From positions 2,356,001-2,420,000 of the forward strand of contig NZ_CP034279.1 in assembly GCF_009739905.1 (NCBI RefSeq): DNA of 64,000 nucleotides. Direction: 5' to 3'. The DNA comes from Streptomyces ficellus. Its GTDB lineage: Bacteria > Actinomycetota > Actinomycetes > Streptomycetales > Streptomycetaceae. The notes beneath the pieces are model-generated. The model was given only the letters and a program-made list of their open reading frames with translations, had not been told where the DNA came from and made no database searches. The translations under genes and the position numbers were made by a program. Each line of letters begins with the position of its first letter. Within the stretch, counting starts at the first letter, position 1. Below are positions 10,739 through 18,226 of this stretch, piece by piece.

Positions 10739-10880
10739 TCTCCTGACGGGGTGGTGGGTGGGGGCGGGGCGGGCGCCCCGCGGGAGGTCCGGGGCCGGGC
10801 CCGGGGTCGGGGGCGCGGCCCCGGACCGGGGATCGGGGCGAAGCCCCCGGTGCGGGTGGGGGGCGGTGGGGGGCGGCCGG
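10739..10880. other. G-tract-rich gap inside the operon
   Basis: This 142-base gap lies between the ThDP enzyme and the isomerase-like gene. On the plus strand it holds four or more closely spaced G-runs at 10748-10773 and a second group at about 10855-10877. G-rich DNA of this kind can form quadruplexes in the template strand. No convincing promoter or start was seen. It is the longest gap in the operon and may split it into two expression units. Confidence 0.5.
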
Positions 10881-11189
10881 TCAGACCTTGTAGCGCTGCT
10901 TGACGTCCTCGGCGAAGCCCAGGTAGTCGCGCAGCGGCCAGACCTGCTCGAACTCCAGGTACTCGCGCATCGGGAGGCGGCCCAGGGCCGTGCGGTCGAG
11001 TTCCTCGGCGTCCGGGGAGTCGATGATGGCGATGACCCGCTTCTGGGCGGCCACCTTCCAGATCCCCACGCAGAAGCCGGAGTCGACGGTCTCCTGGGCG
11101 TGGGCGGCCTCCTCCTGCTCCAGCTCCCACAGCTCGTCGAGCGTGATGCGGCCCTCGTGCTTCCACTTCATCTGGACGTAGAACAGCAT
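10881..11189 (-). CDS. muconolactone-isomerase-like small protein
   Basis: A 102-residue protein starts at ATG 11189, 4 bases after the ankyrin gene. The opening MLFYVQMKWKHEGRI, the middle GIWKVAAQKRVIAIID and the ending LPMREYLEFEQVWPLRDY match the layout of muconolactone delta-isomerase-like ferredoxin-fold proteins (about 95 residues). True muconolactone isomerase completes the catechol branch of the beta-ketoadipate pathway, but no catechol dioxygenase or muconate cycloisomerase gene is present here. This member more likely acts on a lactone or enol of another pathway, or is a structural relative without that activity. Family call moderately sure; function not. Confidence 0.75.
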   Translation of the reverse strand: MLFYVQMKWKHEGRITLDELWELEQEEAAHAQETVDSGFCVGIWKVAAQKRVIAIIDSPDAEELDRTALGRLPMREYLEFEQVWPLRDYLGFAEDVKQRYKV

Positions 11190-11193
11190 GGGG

Positions 11194-12228
11194 TCACTTC
11201 CCGTCGGTGTCGCGGATCAGTGCGGTGAGCGCGTGCTCGGCGCCGAACACCTCGGTCGCCAGGTCGAGCGGCGTCCTGCCGTCGTGGCCGACGAGGTCGA
11301 GGCGGGCGCCGGCGCCGACGAGGGTGCGGGCGCACTCCTCGTAGCCGTGCCACAGCGCGTCGTGGAGCGGGGTGTAGCCGTTGGTCGCGCCCTGGAAGTC
11401 CAGGTCGATGCCGGGGCGGGCGACGAGCTGGGCCGTGATGCCGGCGTGGCCGTTGTAGACCGCCTTGTGCAGCGGCACCGCGCCGAACGTCGGCTCCACC
11501 GCGTTGACGTCCGCGCCCGCCGCCAGCAGCAGCGTGACGATCTCGTCGTGGCCGTCGCGGGAGGCGACGAGCAGCGGGGTGTGCCAGTCGTTGAACCCGC
11601 CCAGGACGGGGAAGCGTTCGTCGACCTCGGCGCCGCCGTCCAGCAGCTTGCGCACGCGCTCGGTGTCGCCCTCGGTGGTGGCGGCCATCAGTTCCTGGCG
11701 GGCCACGGCCGCCTCGTCGGCGGCGCGCCGCGCGTCGAGGTGCCGCTCGGCCTGGAGCAGCTTGTCCTTGCCGAAGGTGTTGACGTTCAGCTCGTACGCG
11801 AAGTGCTGCTCCAGCGAGAAGCCGTAGTGGGTGTACACCTTGAGGGAGGCGCCCTTGGCGAGCAGGTACGCGGCGATGTCCGGGTACTTGTACCAGAGGG
11901 CGTCCATCAGGGCGGTGTGCCCGGTGGTGGGCGCGACGGCGTCGACGAACGCGCCCGCCTCCACCAGCGCCCGCACCACGTCGAGGCTGCCGCCCTGGCA
12001 GGCCTTGTGCAGGGCGGTCGCCCCGGCGCGGGTGTCGGCGGTGTGGACGTCGGCGCCCGCGCCGATCAGCGCGCGCACGCTCGGCGCGTCGGCCTGTCCG
12101 GCGGCGATCATCAGCACGGTCAGGCCGGTGGCGGCCTCCCGCGTGGAGGGGTCGGCGCCGGCGGCCAGCAGTCCGGACACGTTGGCGGTGTCGCGGTCGC
12201 GGACGGCCGCTATGAGGTCGGCGCTCAT
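11194..12228 (-). CDS. ankyrin-repeat protein
   Basis: The start is ATG 12228, overlapping the stop of the SnoaL-like gene by one base more than a dinucleotide (ATGA), giving 344 residues. The protein is almost wholly built of ankyrin units: GLTVLMIAAGQAD, GATALHKACQGGSLDVVRAL, GHTALMDALWYKYPD, HTPLLVASRDGHDEIVTLL, VPLHKAVYNGHAG and GYTPLHDALWHGYEECARTL. A less regular charged stretch near the middle (about residues 130-185) interrupts the solenoid. There is no signal peptide or membrane segment, so it is cytosolic. Ankyrin proteins bind other proteins. In bacterial metabolic operons they are uncommon; a scaffold or inhibitor role is possible but not shown. Confidence 0.88.
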   Translation of the reverse strand: MSADLIAAVRDRDTANVSGLLAAGADPSTREAATGLTVLMIAAGQADAPSVRALIGAGADVHTADTRAGATALHKACQGGSLDVVRALVEAGAFVDAVAPTTGHTALMDALWYKYPDIAAYLLAKGASLKVYTHYGFSLEQHFAYELNVNTFGKDKLLQAERHLDARRAADEAAVARQELMAATTEGDTERVRKLLDGGAEVDERFPVLGGFNDWHTPLLVASRDGHDEIVTLLLAAGADVNAVEPTFGAVPLHKAVYNGHAGITAQLVARPGIDLDFQGATNGYTPLHDALWHGYEECARTLVGAGARLDLVGHDGRTPLDLATEVFGAEHALTALIRDTDGK

Positions 12229-12674
12229 CAGGCGGCCACCTGCCCGGACGTGTCGCCGCGCAGGGCGCGGACGATCGTGGACGGGTCGGTGTACGACTTC
12301 CAGCGGACGATCTTCCCGTCGCGGACGGTGAGCCACTGGACGAACTCGATCTCGAATTCCAGTCCGGTGTTCCGGACCACCGACTGCTCGTGGATGACAC
12401 CGGCCGCCTTGTCGCCGTCCACGACCAGGTCGACGAGGTTCTCGAATTTCACCTCGCATTCCCCGGTGAAGACCTGGAGGCTGGCGAGGACCGCGTCACG
12501 GCCGCGGATCGTGCCGATCCACTTCATGTCGTCGTTGTAGCCGGGGACCGGCGTGTAGTTGATCCACTCGACGTCGTCGGCGAGCAGTCCGAGACAGGTC
12601 TCGAAATCCCCGGAGGCGAGCGCGCCGAACCAGCGCCGGGCGACCAGGCGGGTCGCTTCTGTGAGGTCACTCAT
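12228..12674 (-). CDS. SnoaL-like / NTF2-fold protein (second of pair)
   Basis: A 148-residue NTF2-like alpha+beta protein starts at ATG 12674. The pattern VARRWFGALASGDFETCLGLLADDVEWINYTP is typical of SnoaL-like and ketosteroid-isomerase-like proteins, and VVDGDKAAGVIHEQSV plus VQWLTVRDGKIVRWKSYTDP forms the curved sheet. Known relatives are polyketide cyclases, hydroxylases, dehydratases or isomerases. Its stop overlaps the start of the ankyrin gene. A second, clearly different SnoaL-like gene lies 103 bases upstream in the same operon. The substrate is unknown. Confidence 0.82.
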   Translation of the reverse strand: MSDLTEATRLVARRWFGALASGDFETCLGLLADDVEWINYTPVPGYNDDMKWIGTIRGRDAVLASLQVFTGECEVKFENLVDLVVDGDKAAGVIHEQSVVRNTGLEFEIEFVQWLTVRDGKIVRWKSYTDPSTIVRALRGDTSGQVAA

Positions 12675-12777
12675 GTGTACTCCTCGATAAGCCCGAGAGA
12701 ATTCCCAGAAGATAGTGGTTCCGTTTCCGGCCGCTCACCAACAAGGTGCCGCCGACTTCCTGATATCCGGCCGCGGA

Positions 12778-13236
12778 CTATTCGGGTTTCGCGGCGGCCA
12801 GGGTCAGGAGCTGCTGGTTCCCGTCCGCCCAGGTCGCGGTCATCACGACGTCGGCGACGCGCCAGCCGTCGCCGCCGCGGACGAGCCCGAACCGGTAGTG
12901 GCCGCCCAGCGTCCACAGCGGCCCGCCGTGCTCGTTCGGCATCCGGTGGGTGGCCTGGAACATGGCCGTGCACACCGCCGCGTCACCGTCCAGGTCGACG
13001 AGGAAGTTGCTGAACACGTGCTGGGTGGCGGTGAAGCTGCCGAGCAGCCCGGACCAGGCGGCCACCAGGTCCTTGGCGGGCAGGACGGCCGGCTCACCGC
13101 CGTTGAGGCTGGTGTAGTCGAGCCGGACCTCGTCGGTGAACACCCGCTCCAGGGCGTCCCAGTCGCGCTGGTCGGTGTACCAGCCCATCCGGGTGCACGT
13201 GTCGATGACGTCAAGCCGGTCCGCCGTGGTACTCAT
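12778..13236 (-). CDS. SnoaL-like / NTF2-fold protein (first of pair)
   Basis: The start is ATG 13236, overlapping the stop of the LtrA-like gene (ATGA), giving 152 residues. RMGWYTDQRDWDALERVFTDEVRLDYTSLNGG is the SnoaL_4-type N-terminal helix-strand pattern, followed by TQHVFSNFLVDLDGDAAVCTAMFQATH and GGHYRFGLVRGGDGWRVADVVMTA. Proteins of this subgroup often act as aromatic ring dehydratases or hydroxylases, or only bind ligand. Coupled translation with the membrane protein gene ties it to the operon head. It is not a recent duplicate of the second SnoaL-like gene; the two share the fold rather than obvious residue identity. Confidence 0.82.
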   Translation of the reverse strand: MSTTADRLDVIDTCTRMGWYTDQRDWDALERVFTDEVRLDYTSLNGGEPAVLPAKDLVAAWSGLLGSFTATQHVFSNFLVDLDGDAAVCTAMFQATHRMPNEHGGPLWTLGGHYRFGLVRGGDGWRVADVVMTATWADGNQQLLTLAAAKPE

Positions 13237-14435
13237 CGGCCGACCACCTCCAGATTCTGTGTGGGTGCGTAACAGGTGTGGCCCGACTGCTTGGTCCACC
13301 GGTGCTCGATGAACAGGGCGCAGACGATCAGGGCGCCGAGGGACATCACCTCGGCGACGGCGGCGCCGAGGTGGCCGGCCGGCACGGTGAGGAAGGCCAG
13401 CGCGGCGGCGGCGAAGTGGAACCGCTGCGGGCCGATCTTGAGGATCCCGTGGAACCAGGCGATGCCCGCCAGGTAGAGCGCCACGCCGCCGGCCAGCGAC
13501 AGCGAGGGCGCGAGGGGCAGTTCGGCGAAGGGGTGCGCGATCGTCTTCTTCACGGCCGCGGCGATCAGGATCAGCCCCAGCAGCATCGGGACGTGCGCGT
13601 AGAAGAAGGCGGACAGCGCCATGCGCGAGCGGGTGGTGGGGTCCTGGCGCTCCAGGGCGACCTCGGCGCGCCGCGCCTTCTCGGACTCGTTGAAGTACAC
13701 CCACCACAGGCAGGCCGGGATGACGAAGATGAGCACGGCCGTCGTGACCACGGACAGGCCCGCGGGAGCGCCGTCGGTGCCGATGCCCAGCGCCAGGAAC
13801 GAGTCCCCCAGGGCGATGATCATCAGCAGTCCGTGGCGTTCCACGAAGTGTCCGGGTTTCAGGTCGAACCCGGACACGCCGGTGATCACCGGGGCCAGGA
13901 CCTCCAGCAGCACCGCACCGCCCCAGCACAGGTACATCGGCGCCCCGTCGAGGAACCCGGCCCAGATGATCAGGAGGGCCCCGGTGATGTGGAAGGGCGC
14001 GATGCGCAGCATGTTCCGGGCGGCCTTCGGCCCGCTGAACGCGAACAGCGCGGCGTGGACGCTGACGATCAGCAGGTAGCCGACGCCGAAGGCGACGCCG
14101 TCTCCGCGGAAGGCGTTGGGTGTGGTGAGCCCGATGACCAGGAACGACGCCATGCCGAGGAGCAGCAGCAGCCGCTGGTGCTTGCCGTGCGGCGGCACGT
14201 GGTTGGTGAGCCAGGCGTACCCGCCGTACATCCACCACAGCAGCCAGAAGATCAGCAGGATCTGCAGGACCCCCTCGGGGTTCATGCGGTCGCTGAAGAC
14301 CCGGGCGAGCTGGGTGAAGTTGAAGACGAACGCGAGGTCGAAGAAGAGCTCCAGGGTGGTGACCCGCGCCTTGTCATCCAGCGGTGCGTCGTCGCCGGAC
14401 TCCCGGGTGACCTCCGGAATGGCTTCCGTGGACAT
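13233..14435 (-). CDS. LtrA (low temperature requirement A) family membrane protein
   Basis: A 400-residue polytopic membrane protein with the LtrA signature near its N terminus (VTTLELFFDLAFVFNFTQLA) and HGLLMIIALGDSFLALGIG in the middle. About 12 hydrophobic segments are visible. The start ATG 14435 has no Shine-Dalgarno sequence; the -10 hexamer lies 7 bases upstream, so the mRNA is probably leaderless. It is the first gene of the ten-gene operon. The biochemical role of LtrA proteins is not settled, and export or membrane redox roles are only guesses. Its position at the head of a metabolic operon could suggest product or substrate transport. Confidence 0.88.
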   Translation of the reverse strand: MSTEAIPEVTRESGDDAPLDDKARVTTLELFFDLAFVFNFTQLARVFSDRMNPEGVLQILLIFWLLWWMYGGYAWLTNHVPPHGKHQRLLLLLGMASFLVIGLTTPNAFRGDGVAFGVGYLLIVSVHAALFAFSGPKAARNMLRIAPFHITGALLIIWAGFLDGAPMYLCWGGAVLLEVLAPVITGVSGFDLKPGHFVERHGLLMIIALGDSFLALGIGTDGAPAGLSVVTTAVLIFVIPACLWWVYFNESEKARRAEVALERQDPTTRSRMALSAFFYAHVPMLLGLILIAAAVKKTIAHPFAELPLAPSLSLAGGVALYLAGIAWFHGILKIGPQRFHFAAAALAFLTVPAGHLGAAVAEVMSLGALIVCALFIEHRWTKQSGHTCYAPTQNLEVVGR

Positions 14436-14500
14436 GGTCGTGAAGGTAACGGCGACCTGGGGGCACGGGTCAAAAAGTACGCCTCGACATCATGAAGTCG
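14433..14500 (-). promoter_or_regulatory. leaderless promoter with upstream palindrome for the ten-gene operon
   Basis: Read on the minus strand: palindrome GACTTCATGATGTC (plus-strand 14486-14499), then TTGACC (14473-14468), a 19-base spacer, TACCTT (14448-14443), 7 bases, and the ATG of the LtrA-like gene. The same arrangement with identical spacings precedes the SDR gene at 18.9 kb. The -10 to ATG distance places transcription start at or next to the start codon. Confidence 0.72.
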
Positions 14501-14780
14501 TCCGCGCGGAACGGCCGGGCCCGCCGCTTTCCGGACGTCCGGGCTCCGGCCATGGAACGGCAAAATCCGCACTTGACATGAGAAAGTCTGGAAGTTCTCG
14601 GCCACCGGAAATCGGCGGGTTTTCCGGCGTCAACTCCCGCTCCCACCTCAGCTTTCCGGCCGCCGGGCAGGTTTTCCTGGGCGCATTTCGGCCCGGCCGG
14701 TACGGGCGGTCCCAAACATAAGGTCTCTCGCACCTGGGCGGATTGGCCCGAAGCCGCCCTTCGAGAGAAGAGAGACACAC
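14501..14780 (+). promoter_or_regulatory. divergent intergenic region with hairpin before the secreted propeller gene
   Basis: This lies between the divergent LtrA-like and propeller genes. At 14724-14768 there is a two-part hairpin: TCTCTCG (14724-14730) pairs with CGAGAGA (14762-14768), and GGGCGG (14736-14741) pairs with CCGCCC (14754-14759). Its 3' arm overlaps the purine-rich ribosome-binding stretch of the GTG at 14781. A TTGACA hexamer occurs at 14573-14578 and a TAAGGT hexamer at 14719-14724, but not at standard spacing to each other. No open frame here looks coding. Confidence 0.5.
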
Positions 14781-15785
14781 GTGCACCGCATGCGTCCTTT
14801 CCGTTCCCTGACGGCCGTGGGGCTTTCGCTGGCCGGACTGCTCACCCTCACCGGCATGGCCGGTACGGCCGTCGCCGAGGACGACGGCGCCGAGGCCAAG
14901 TACAAGGCGGGCACCGCCTTCACGCTGCCCGGCCCGCGCGCCTTCCCCGAGGGCATCGCCGTGGACGGCAAGACCGGCGACTTCTACGTCGGCTCGTACG
15001 CCACCGGCGCGATCTTCCGCACCCCGGCCGGCCAGCAGGCGGCCGAGGTGTTCCTGCCGGACGGCACCGACGGCCGGACCACGGCGGCCGGACTCAAGGT
15101 CGACGCGTCGAACCGCCTGTGGGTCACCGACCCCAAGGGAGTGATGGTCTACGACCTCGCCACCCGCAAGCGCCTCGCGCACTTCGCCGTGCCCTCCCCC
15201 GAGTCCTCCCTGCTCAACGACCTGGACATCGCGCCCGACGGGACGGCGTACATCACCGACTCCTACCTGGCCGTCGTGTACCGCGTCACCCCGGCGCAGC
15301 TGAAGTCGGCGATCGACGCCGGGGGCGGCGGCTCCACGCTGACCACCGCGCACAACCTCACCGGCGTCATACCGCCGCAGCCGGCGAAGACCGTGACGCT
15401 CAACGGCATCGAGGCCGACGCGACCGGCAGCTACCTGCTCACGGTCGACTCCGCCGGCGGCGGGCTGTACCGGATCGACCTCAGATCGGGCGCGATGCAG
15501 AAGGTGACGGGCACCGTCAGCCTCAAATACGGCGACGGGCTGCACCTGGAGTCGGGCAAGGTGTGGCTCGCCCAGTACGGCAACGACACCCTGTCCCGGC
15601 TGAGGCTGAACGCCGGCGCCACCTCGTTCACCGTGGAGCGCCAGGTCGTCGACGCGACGCTGGAGATGCCGACCACGCTGGTGCGCCGCAACAGTCACCT
15701 GTACGTGGTGCGCTCGCAGTTCGACAAGATGGCCGGCGGTACGGCCGAGCTCCCGTTCACCATCGCCGACGTGACCGGGCTGTGA
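14781..15785 (+). CDS. secreted SMP-30/NHL-like beta-propeller protein
   Basis: The GTG start at 14781 gives 334 residues with a signal peptide: basic start, hydrophobic core GLSLAGLLTLTGMAGTAVAE, and likely cleavage after TAVA near residue 32. The rest has propeller-like blades: FPEGIAVDGKTGDFYVGSYATG, GLKVDASNRLWVTDPKGVMVYDL, LNDLDIAPDGTAYITDS and LNGIEADATGSYLLTV. The pattern resembles SMP-30/gluconolactonase-like proteins. A metal-binding Glu/Asp set is plausible (FPEGIA, LNDLDIAPDG) but a lactonase activity is not proven. It is probably extracellular. The ribosome-binding stretch AGAAGAGAG lies inside the 3' arm of an upstream hairpin, and ATG 14790 is an alternative start. A bidirectional terminator follows. 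Confidence 0.82.
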   Translation: MHRMRPFRSLTAVGLSLAGLLTLTGMAGTAVAEDDGAEAKYKAGTAFTLPGPRAFPEGIAVDGKTGDFYVGSYATGAIFRTPAGQQAAEVFLPDGTDGRTTAAGLKVDASNRLWVTDPKGVMVYDLATRKRLAHFAVPSPESSLLNDLDIAPDGTAYITDSYLAVVYRVTPAQLKSAIDAGGGGSTLTTAHNLTGVIPPQPAKTVTLNGIEADATGSYLLTVDSAGGGLYRIDLRSGAMQKVTGTVSLKYGDGLHLESGKVWLAQYGNDTLSRLRLNAGATSFTVERQVVDATLEMPTTLVRRNSHLYVVRSQFDKMAGGTAELPFTIADVTGL

Positions 15786-15790
15786 CGCGG

Positions 15791-15833
15791 ACGGCGGGGA
15801 GACCGGGGTGCGTTCACCCGGTCTCCCCGCCGT
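15791..15833. terminator. bidirectional terminator between convergent genes
   Basis: A perfect 17-bp stem (15791-15807 with 15817-15833) closes a 9-base loop. It sits 6 bases after the propeller gene stop and 23 bases before the stop of the converging MFS gene, so it can serve both. Confidence 0.85.
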
Positions 15834-15855
15834 TCGTCGATTCCGCGCCGTCTCC

Positions 15856-17124
15856 TCAGCCGGCCGTCGCCGCCGGGACGTTGCCGACGCCGTCCGCCGC
15901 CGCCTCCGTCTTCGCCGGGGCCGGGCCGGAGCCCGGCTCCCGCGGCACCTTCAGGAAGCGGGTGGCCCAGACCACGGGCAGCGCGACCACCGCGGCGACC
16001 AGCGCGACCACCGGCACCTCGCCCGTACCGAAGGCGGCCAGCGCCCAGCCGCCGACCGCCGCGCCCGCGGCCACGCCCACGTTGGCGGCGGACGCTCCGA
16101 GCGTCGCGGCCAGGTCGGCGCCCTCGCCCGCGAGCGAGATCACCCGCAGCTGGAAGGACGGCGTGACACCGAACCCGACGATGCCCCAGCCGGCCAGGGC
16201 CAGGCCCACCAGCCAGGCGTTGGAGCCGAACGCCCACAGCGCGGCCATGGCGCCGATCACGACGAGGTTGCCCACCAGGAGCGTCGCCGAGGCGTTGATG
16301 TCGGCGAACCGGCCGCCCGCGAACGTACCGATGGCGCTGAACACACCGAAGATCAGCAGGAAGGCGCCCACCGCGCCGCCCGAGATGCCGGTGACGTCCT
16401 CCAGGAACGGGGTGAGGTAGGTGAACGCGATGAACTGGGAGCCCATCAGCAGGACCGTGGCCGCCAGCATCGCCAGCACCCGGGGGTGGAAGGCGTGCCG
16501 GGCCTGGGCGCCCAGCCCGTCGGCGGTGCCGTGCTCGACCTTCGGCACGCACAGCAGGGTGGCGACCAGCGCGAGCGCGCCGAGCACGACGACGCTGCCG
16601 AAGGTGGCCTGCCAGCCGAGGGCCTGGCCGATCAGGGTGCCGAGCGGCACACCGATGACGGTGGAGACGGAGATGCCGCCGAAGACCAGGCCGACGGCCT
16701 GGCCGCGGTGCTCCGGCGGCACCAGCCCGGTGGCCACGGTGGACGCGGCGCCGAGGTAGAGGCCGTGGATGGCGCCGCACAGCACGCGGGCGGCCAGCAG
16801 CAGGCCGAAGGCCGCGGAGAAGACGGCGACCAGGTTGCCGGCGATGAAGACGGCGAGGGCGACCCACAGCAGGGTGCGCCGGGGCAGCCTGATGGTGGCG
16901 GCGGTCACGACCGGGCCGCCGAGGGAGACGCCGAGCGCGTACGCCGTGACCAGCAGGCCGGCGGTGCTGACGGAGATGTCCAGGTCACCGGAGATCAGGC
17001 TGAGCACGCCGACGATGACGAGCTCGGCGGTCCCGATGACGAACGCGCCGAGGCCGAGCGCGGCCAGCGCCGCCTTGTTGCGGGTCGGGCCCGGCCCGGT
17101 GCCGGTTCCGGTTGCGGTGCTCAT
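15856..17124 (-). CDS. MFS transporter, DHA1 drug/metabolite exporter type
   Basis: A 422-residue protein with 12 predicted membrane segments starts at ATG 17124 behind AAGGG. The first helix carries LGLGAFVIGTAELVIVGVL, the motif of the AraJ/YdhP-like DHA1 exporters, and the loop 2-3 motif is GGPVVTAATIRLPRRTLLW (motif A variant). RVLCGAIHGLYLGAASTVA matches motif B/C. The last 30 residues are Gly/Ala/Pro-rich and cytosolic. Drug or metabolite efflux at the cell membrane is likely. It is followed upstream by two exported NTF2-like proteins on the same strand, and the SDR gene lies next to those, so all four could form one unit. Confidence 0.9.
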   Translation of the reverse strand: MSTATGTGTGPGPTRNKAALAALGLGAFVIGTAELVIVGVLSLISGDLDISVSTAGLLVTAYALGVSLGGPVVTAATIRLPRRTLLWVALAVFIAGNLVAVFSAAFGLLLAARVLCGAIHGLYLGAASTVATGLVPPEHRGQAVGLVFGGISVSTVIGVPLGTLIGQALGWQATFGSVVVLGALALVATLLCVPKVEHGTADGLGAQARHAFHPRVLAMLAATVLLMGSQFIAFTYLTPFLEDVTGISGGAVGAFLLIFGVFSAIGTFAGGRFADINASATLLVGNLVVIGAMAALWAFGSNAWLVGLALAGWGIVGFGVTPSFQLRVISLAGEGADLAATLGASAANVGVAAGAAVGGWALAAFGTGEVPVVALVAAVVALPVVWATRFLKVPREPGSGPAPAKTEAAADGVGNVPAATAG

Positions 17125-17156
17125 GCGGGAGCCCTTCTGCTGCGGGGTTTGCGGGG

Positions 17157-17666
17157 TCAGGCGTACTGGAGGTTCAGCTTCGCGATGCGTCCGTCACGGA
17201 CGTCGAACTCGTAGTTGGCCTCGAAGCCGCCGGACCCGCCGGGGGCGAAGCGGACGAGGAGGGTGGTGCCGTTGCTCTTGGGGGTGTTCTTCAGGACGGT
17301 GAGCCTGCCGCCGATGACCTCGTTGTCCGCCCAGCGGCGGATCTCGTCGTGGCCGGAGAACTGGCGGCCCACGTCGGTGAGTTCGGCGTCCGGGTGGAAG
17401 GCGGCCACCAGGGCGTCCAGGTCCTCCGCCGCCACGGCGTCGACGTACGCCTGGGCGGCGGGGTCCACGGCGTCGGCGTCGGCCGCGGCGGGGGCGGGGG
17501 CGGACGGGGACCCGGCCGGGGACTCCTGGACCTTCGAGACGGTGTCGCTGGGCGTGGCCCGCGCGGCGGCCCCGTTCGCGCCGTCACCGCCGCCGTCGGA
17601 GCACGCGGTCGTGCCCAGCAGCAGCGCGGCGGTGAGGACGACCGGCGGTATCAGGCGCTTTCTCAT
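17157..17666 (-). CDS. NTF2-like lipoprotein (SnoaL/KSI fold), tandem copy 1
   Basis: 169 residues. The N terminus is a lipoprotein signal with lipobox LGTTAC (Cys about residue 22), followed by a Ala/Pro/Ser linker to about residue 65. The remainder is an NTF2-like domain: AYVDAVAAEDLDALVAAFHPDAELTDVGRQFSGHDEIRRWADNE. It should sit on the outer face of the membrane. It is a clear paralogue of the next gene; both contain VIGGR-TVL-NTP and end in a Y-A dipeptide. The catalytic role is unknown; a binding function is possible. Confidence 0.83.
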   Translation of the reverse strand: MRKRLIPPVVLTAALLLGTTACSDGGGDGANGAAARATPSDTVSKVQESPAGSPSAPAPAAADADAVDPAAQAYVDAVAAEDLDALVAAFHPDAELTDVGRQFSGHDEIRRWADNEVIGGRLTVLKNTPKSNGTTLLVRFAPGGSGGFEANYEFDVRDGRIAKLNLQYA

Positions 17667-17693
17667 GACATTTCTCCCTGGAGACGTCGAAGG

Positions 17694-18176
17694 TCAGGCG
17701 TAGTTCATGGACACGCGGTGGATCAGGCCGTCCTTCACCGTGAACGCGTAGTGGGCCCGGAAGCCGGCGAGCAGGCCCTCGGGGTCGAACCGCAGCAGCA
17801 CGGTCGAGCCGTCCGCTCCCGGGGTGTTGCCCAGCACCGTGACCCTGCCGCCGATCACCTCGTCCGCCGCCCACGCGCGAATCGCGTCACGGCCCTGGAA
17901 GCGGCGTCCGGTGTCGGTCACGGTGCCGTCCTCGTGGAAGGCGGCGGCCAGGGCGTCCGCGTCGCCGGCGTCCACCGCGTCCACGTAGGCGCGCACGGCC
18001 GGATCGAGGGACGACAGCGCCTTGGGCTCGTGCGCCTCGGGCGTGGAGCGCATCGCCTCGCTCGCCGCGGCCTGGACGTAGTCGCTGCTGAACGCGGCCG
18101 CCACGCCGAAGATCAGTACGGCGGCGACCACGATGGCCGCGGTACGGCGCCCGCGGCGACTGGAGGTGGTCTTCAT
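17694..18176 (-). CDS. NTF2-like exported protein, tandem copy 2
   Basis: 160 residues starting at ATG 18176 behind GAAGGGAAG. The N-terminal segment (RRGRRTAAIVVAAVLIFGVAAAFSS) is a signal peptide or anchor without a lipobox Cys, so this copy is secreted or membrane-anchored by a helix, unlike copy 1. The domain from about residue 58 (VRAYVDAVDAGDADALAAAFHEDGTVTDTGRRFQGRDAIRAWAADE) aligns with copy 1 across its whole length. The duplication is old enough for many substitutions. The gene precedes copy 1 by 27 bases and lies 50 bases after the SDR gene. Confidence 0.82.
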   Translation of the reverse strand: MKTTSSRRGRRTAAIVVAAVLIFGVAAAFSSDYVQAAASEAMRSTPEAHEPKALSSLDPAVRAYVDAVDAGDADALAAAFHEDGTVTDTGRRFQGRDAIRAWAADEVIGGRVTVLGNTPGADGSTVLLRFDPEGLLAGFRAHYAFTVKDGLIHRVSMNYA

Positions 18177-18226
18177 CGGTGCTTCCCTTCGTGTGTGCGG
18201 GGCCGGTCACCCGTGGACGGGGCCGG

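Noticed and set aside
10881..11189. A complete catechol (beta-ketoadipate) pathway around the muconolactone-isomerase-like gene.
   Set aside because: No catechol dioxygenase, muconate cycloisomerase or enol-lactone hydrolase gene is present.
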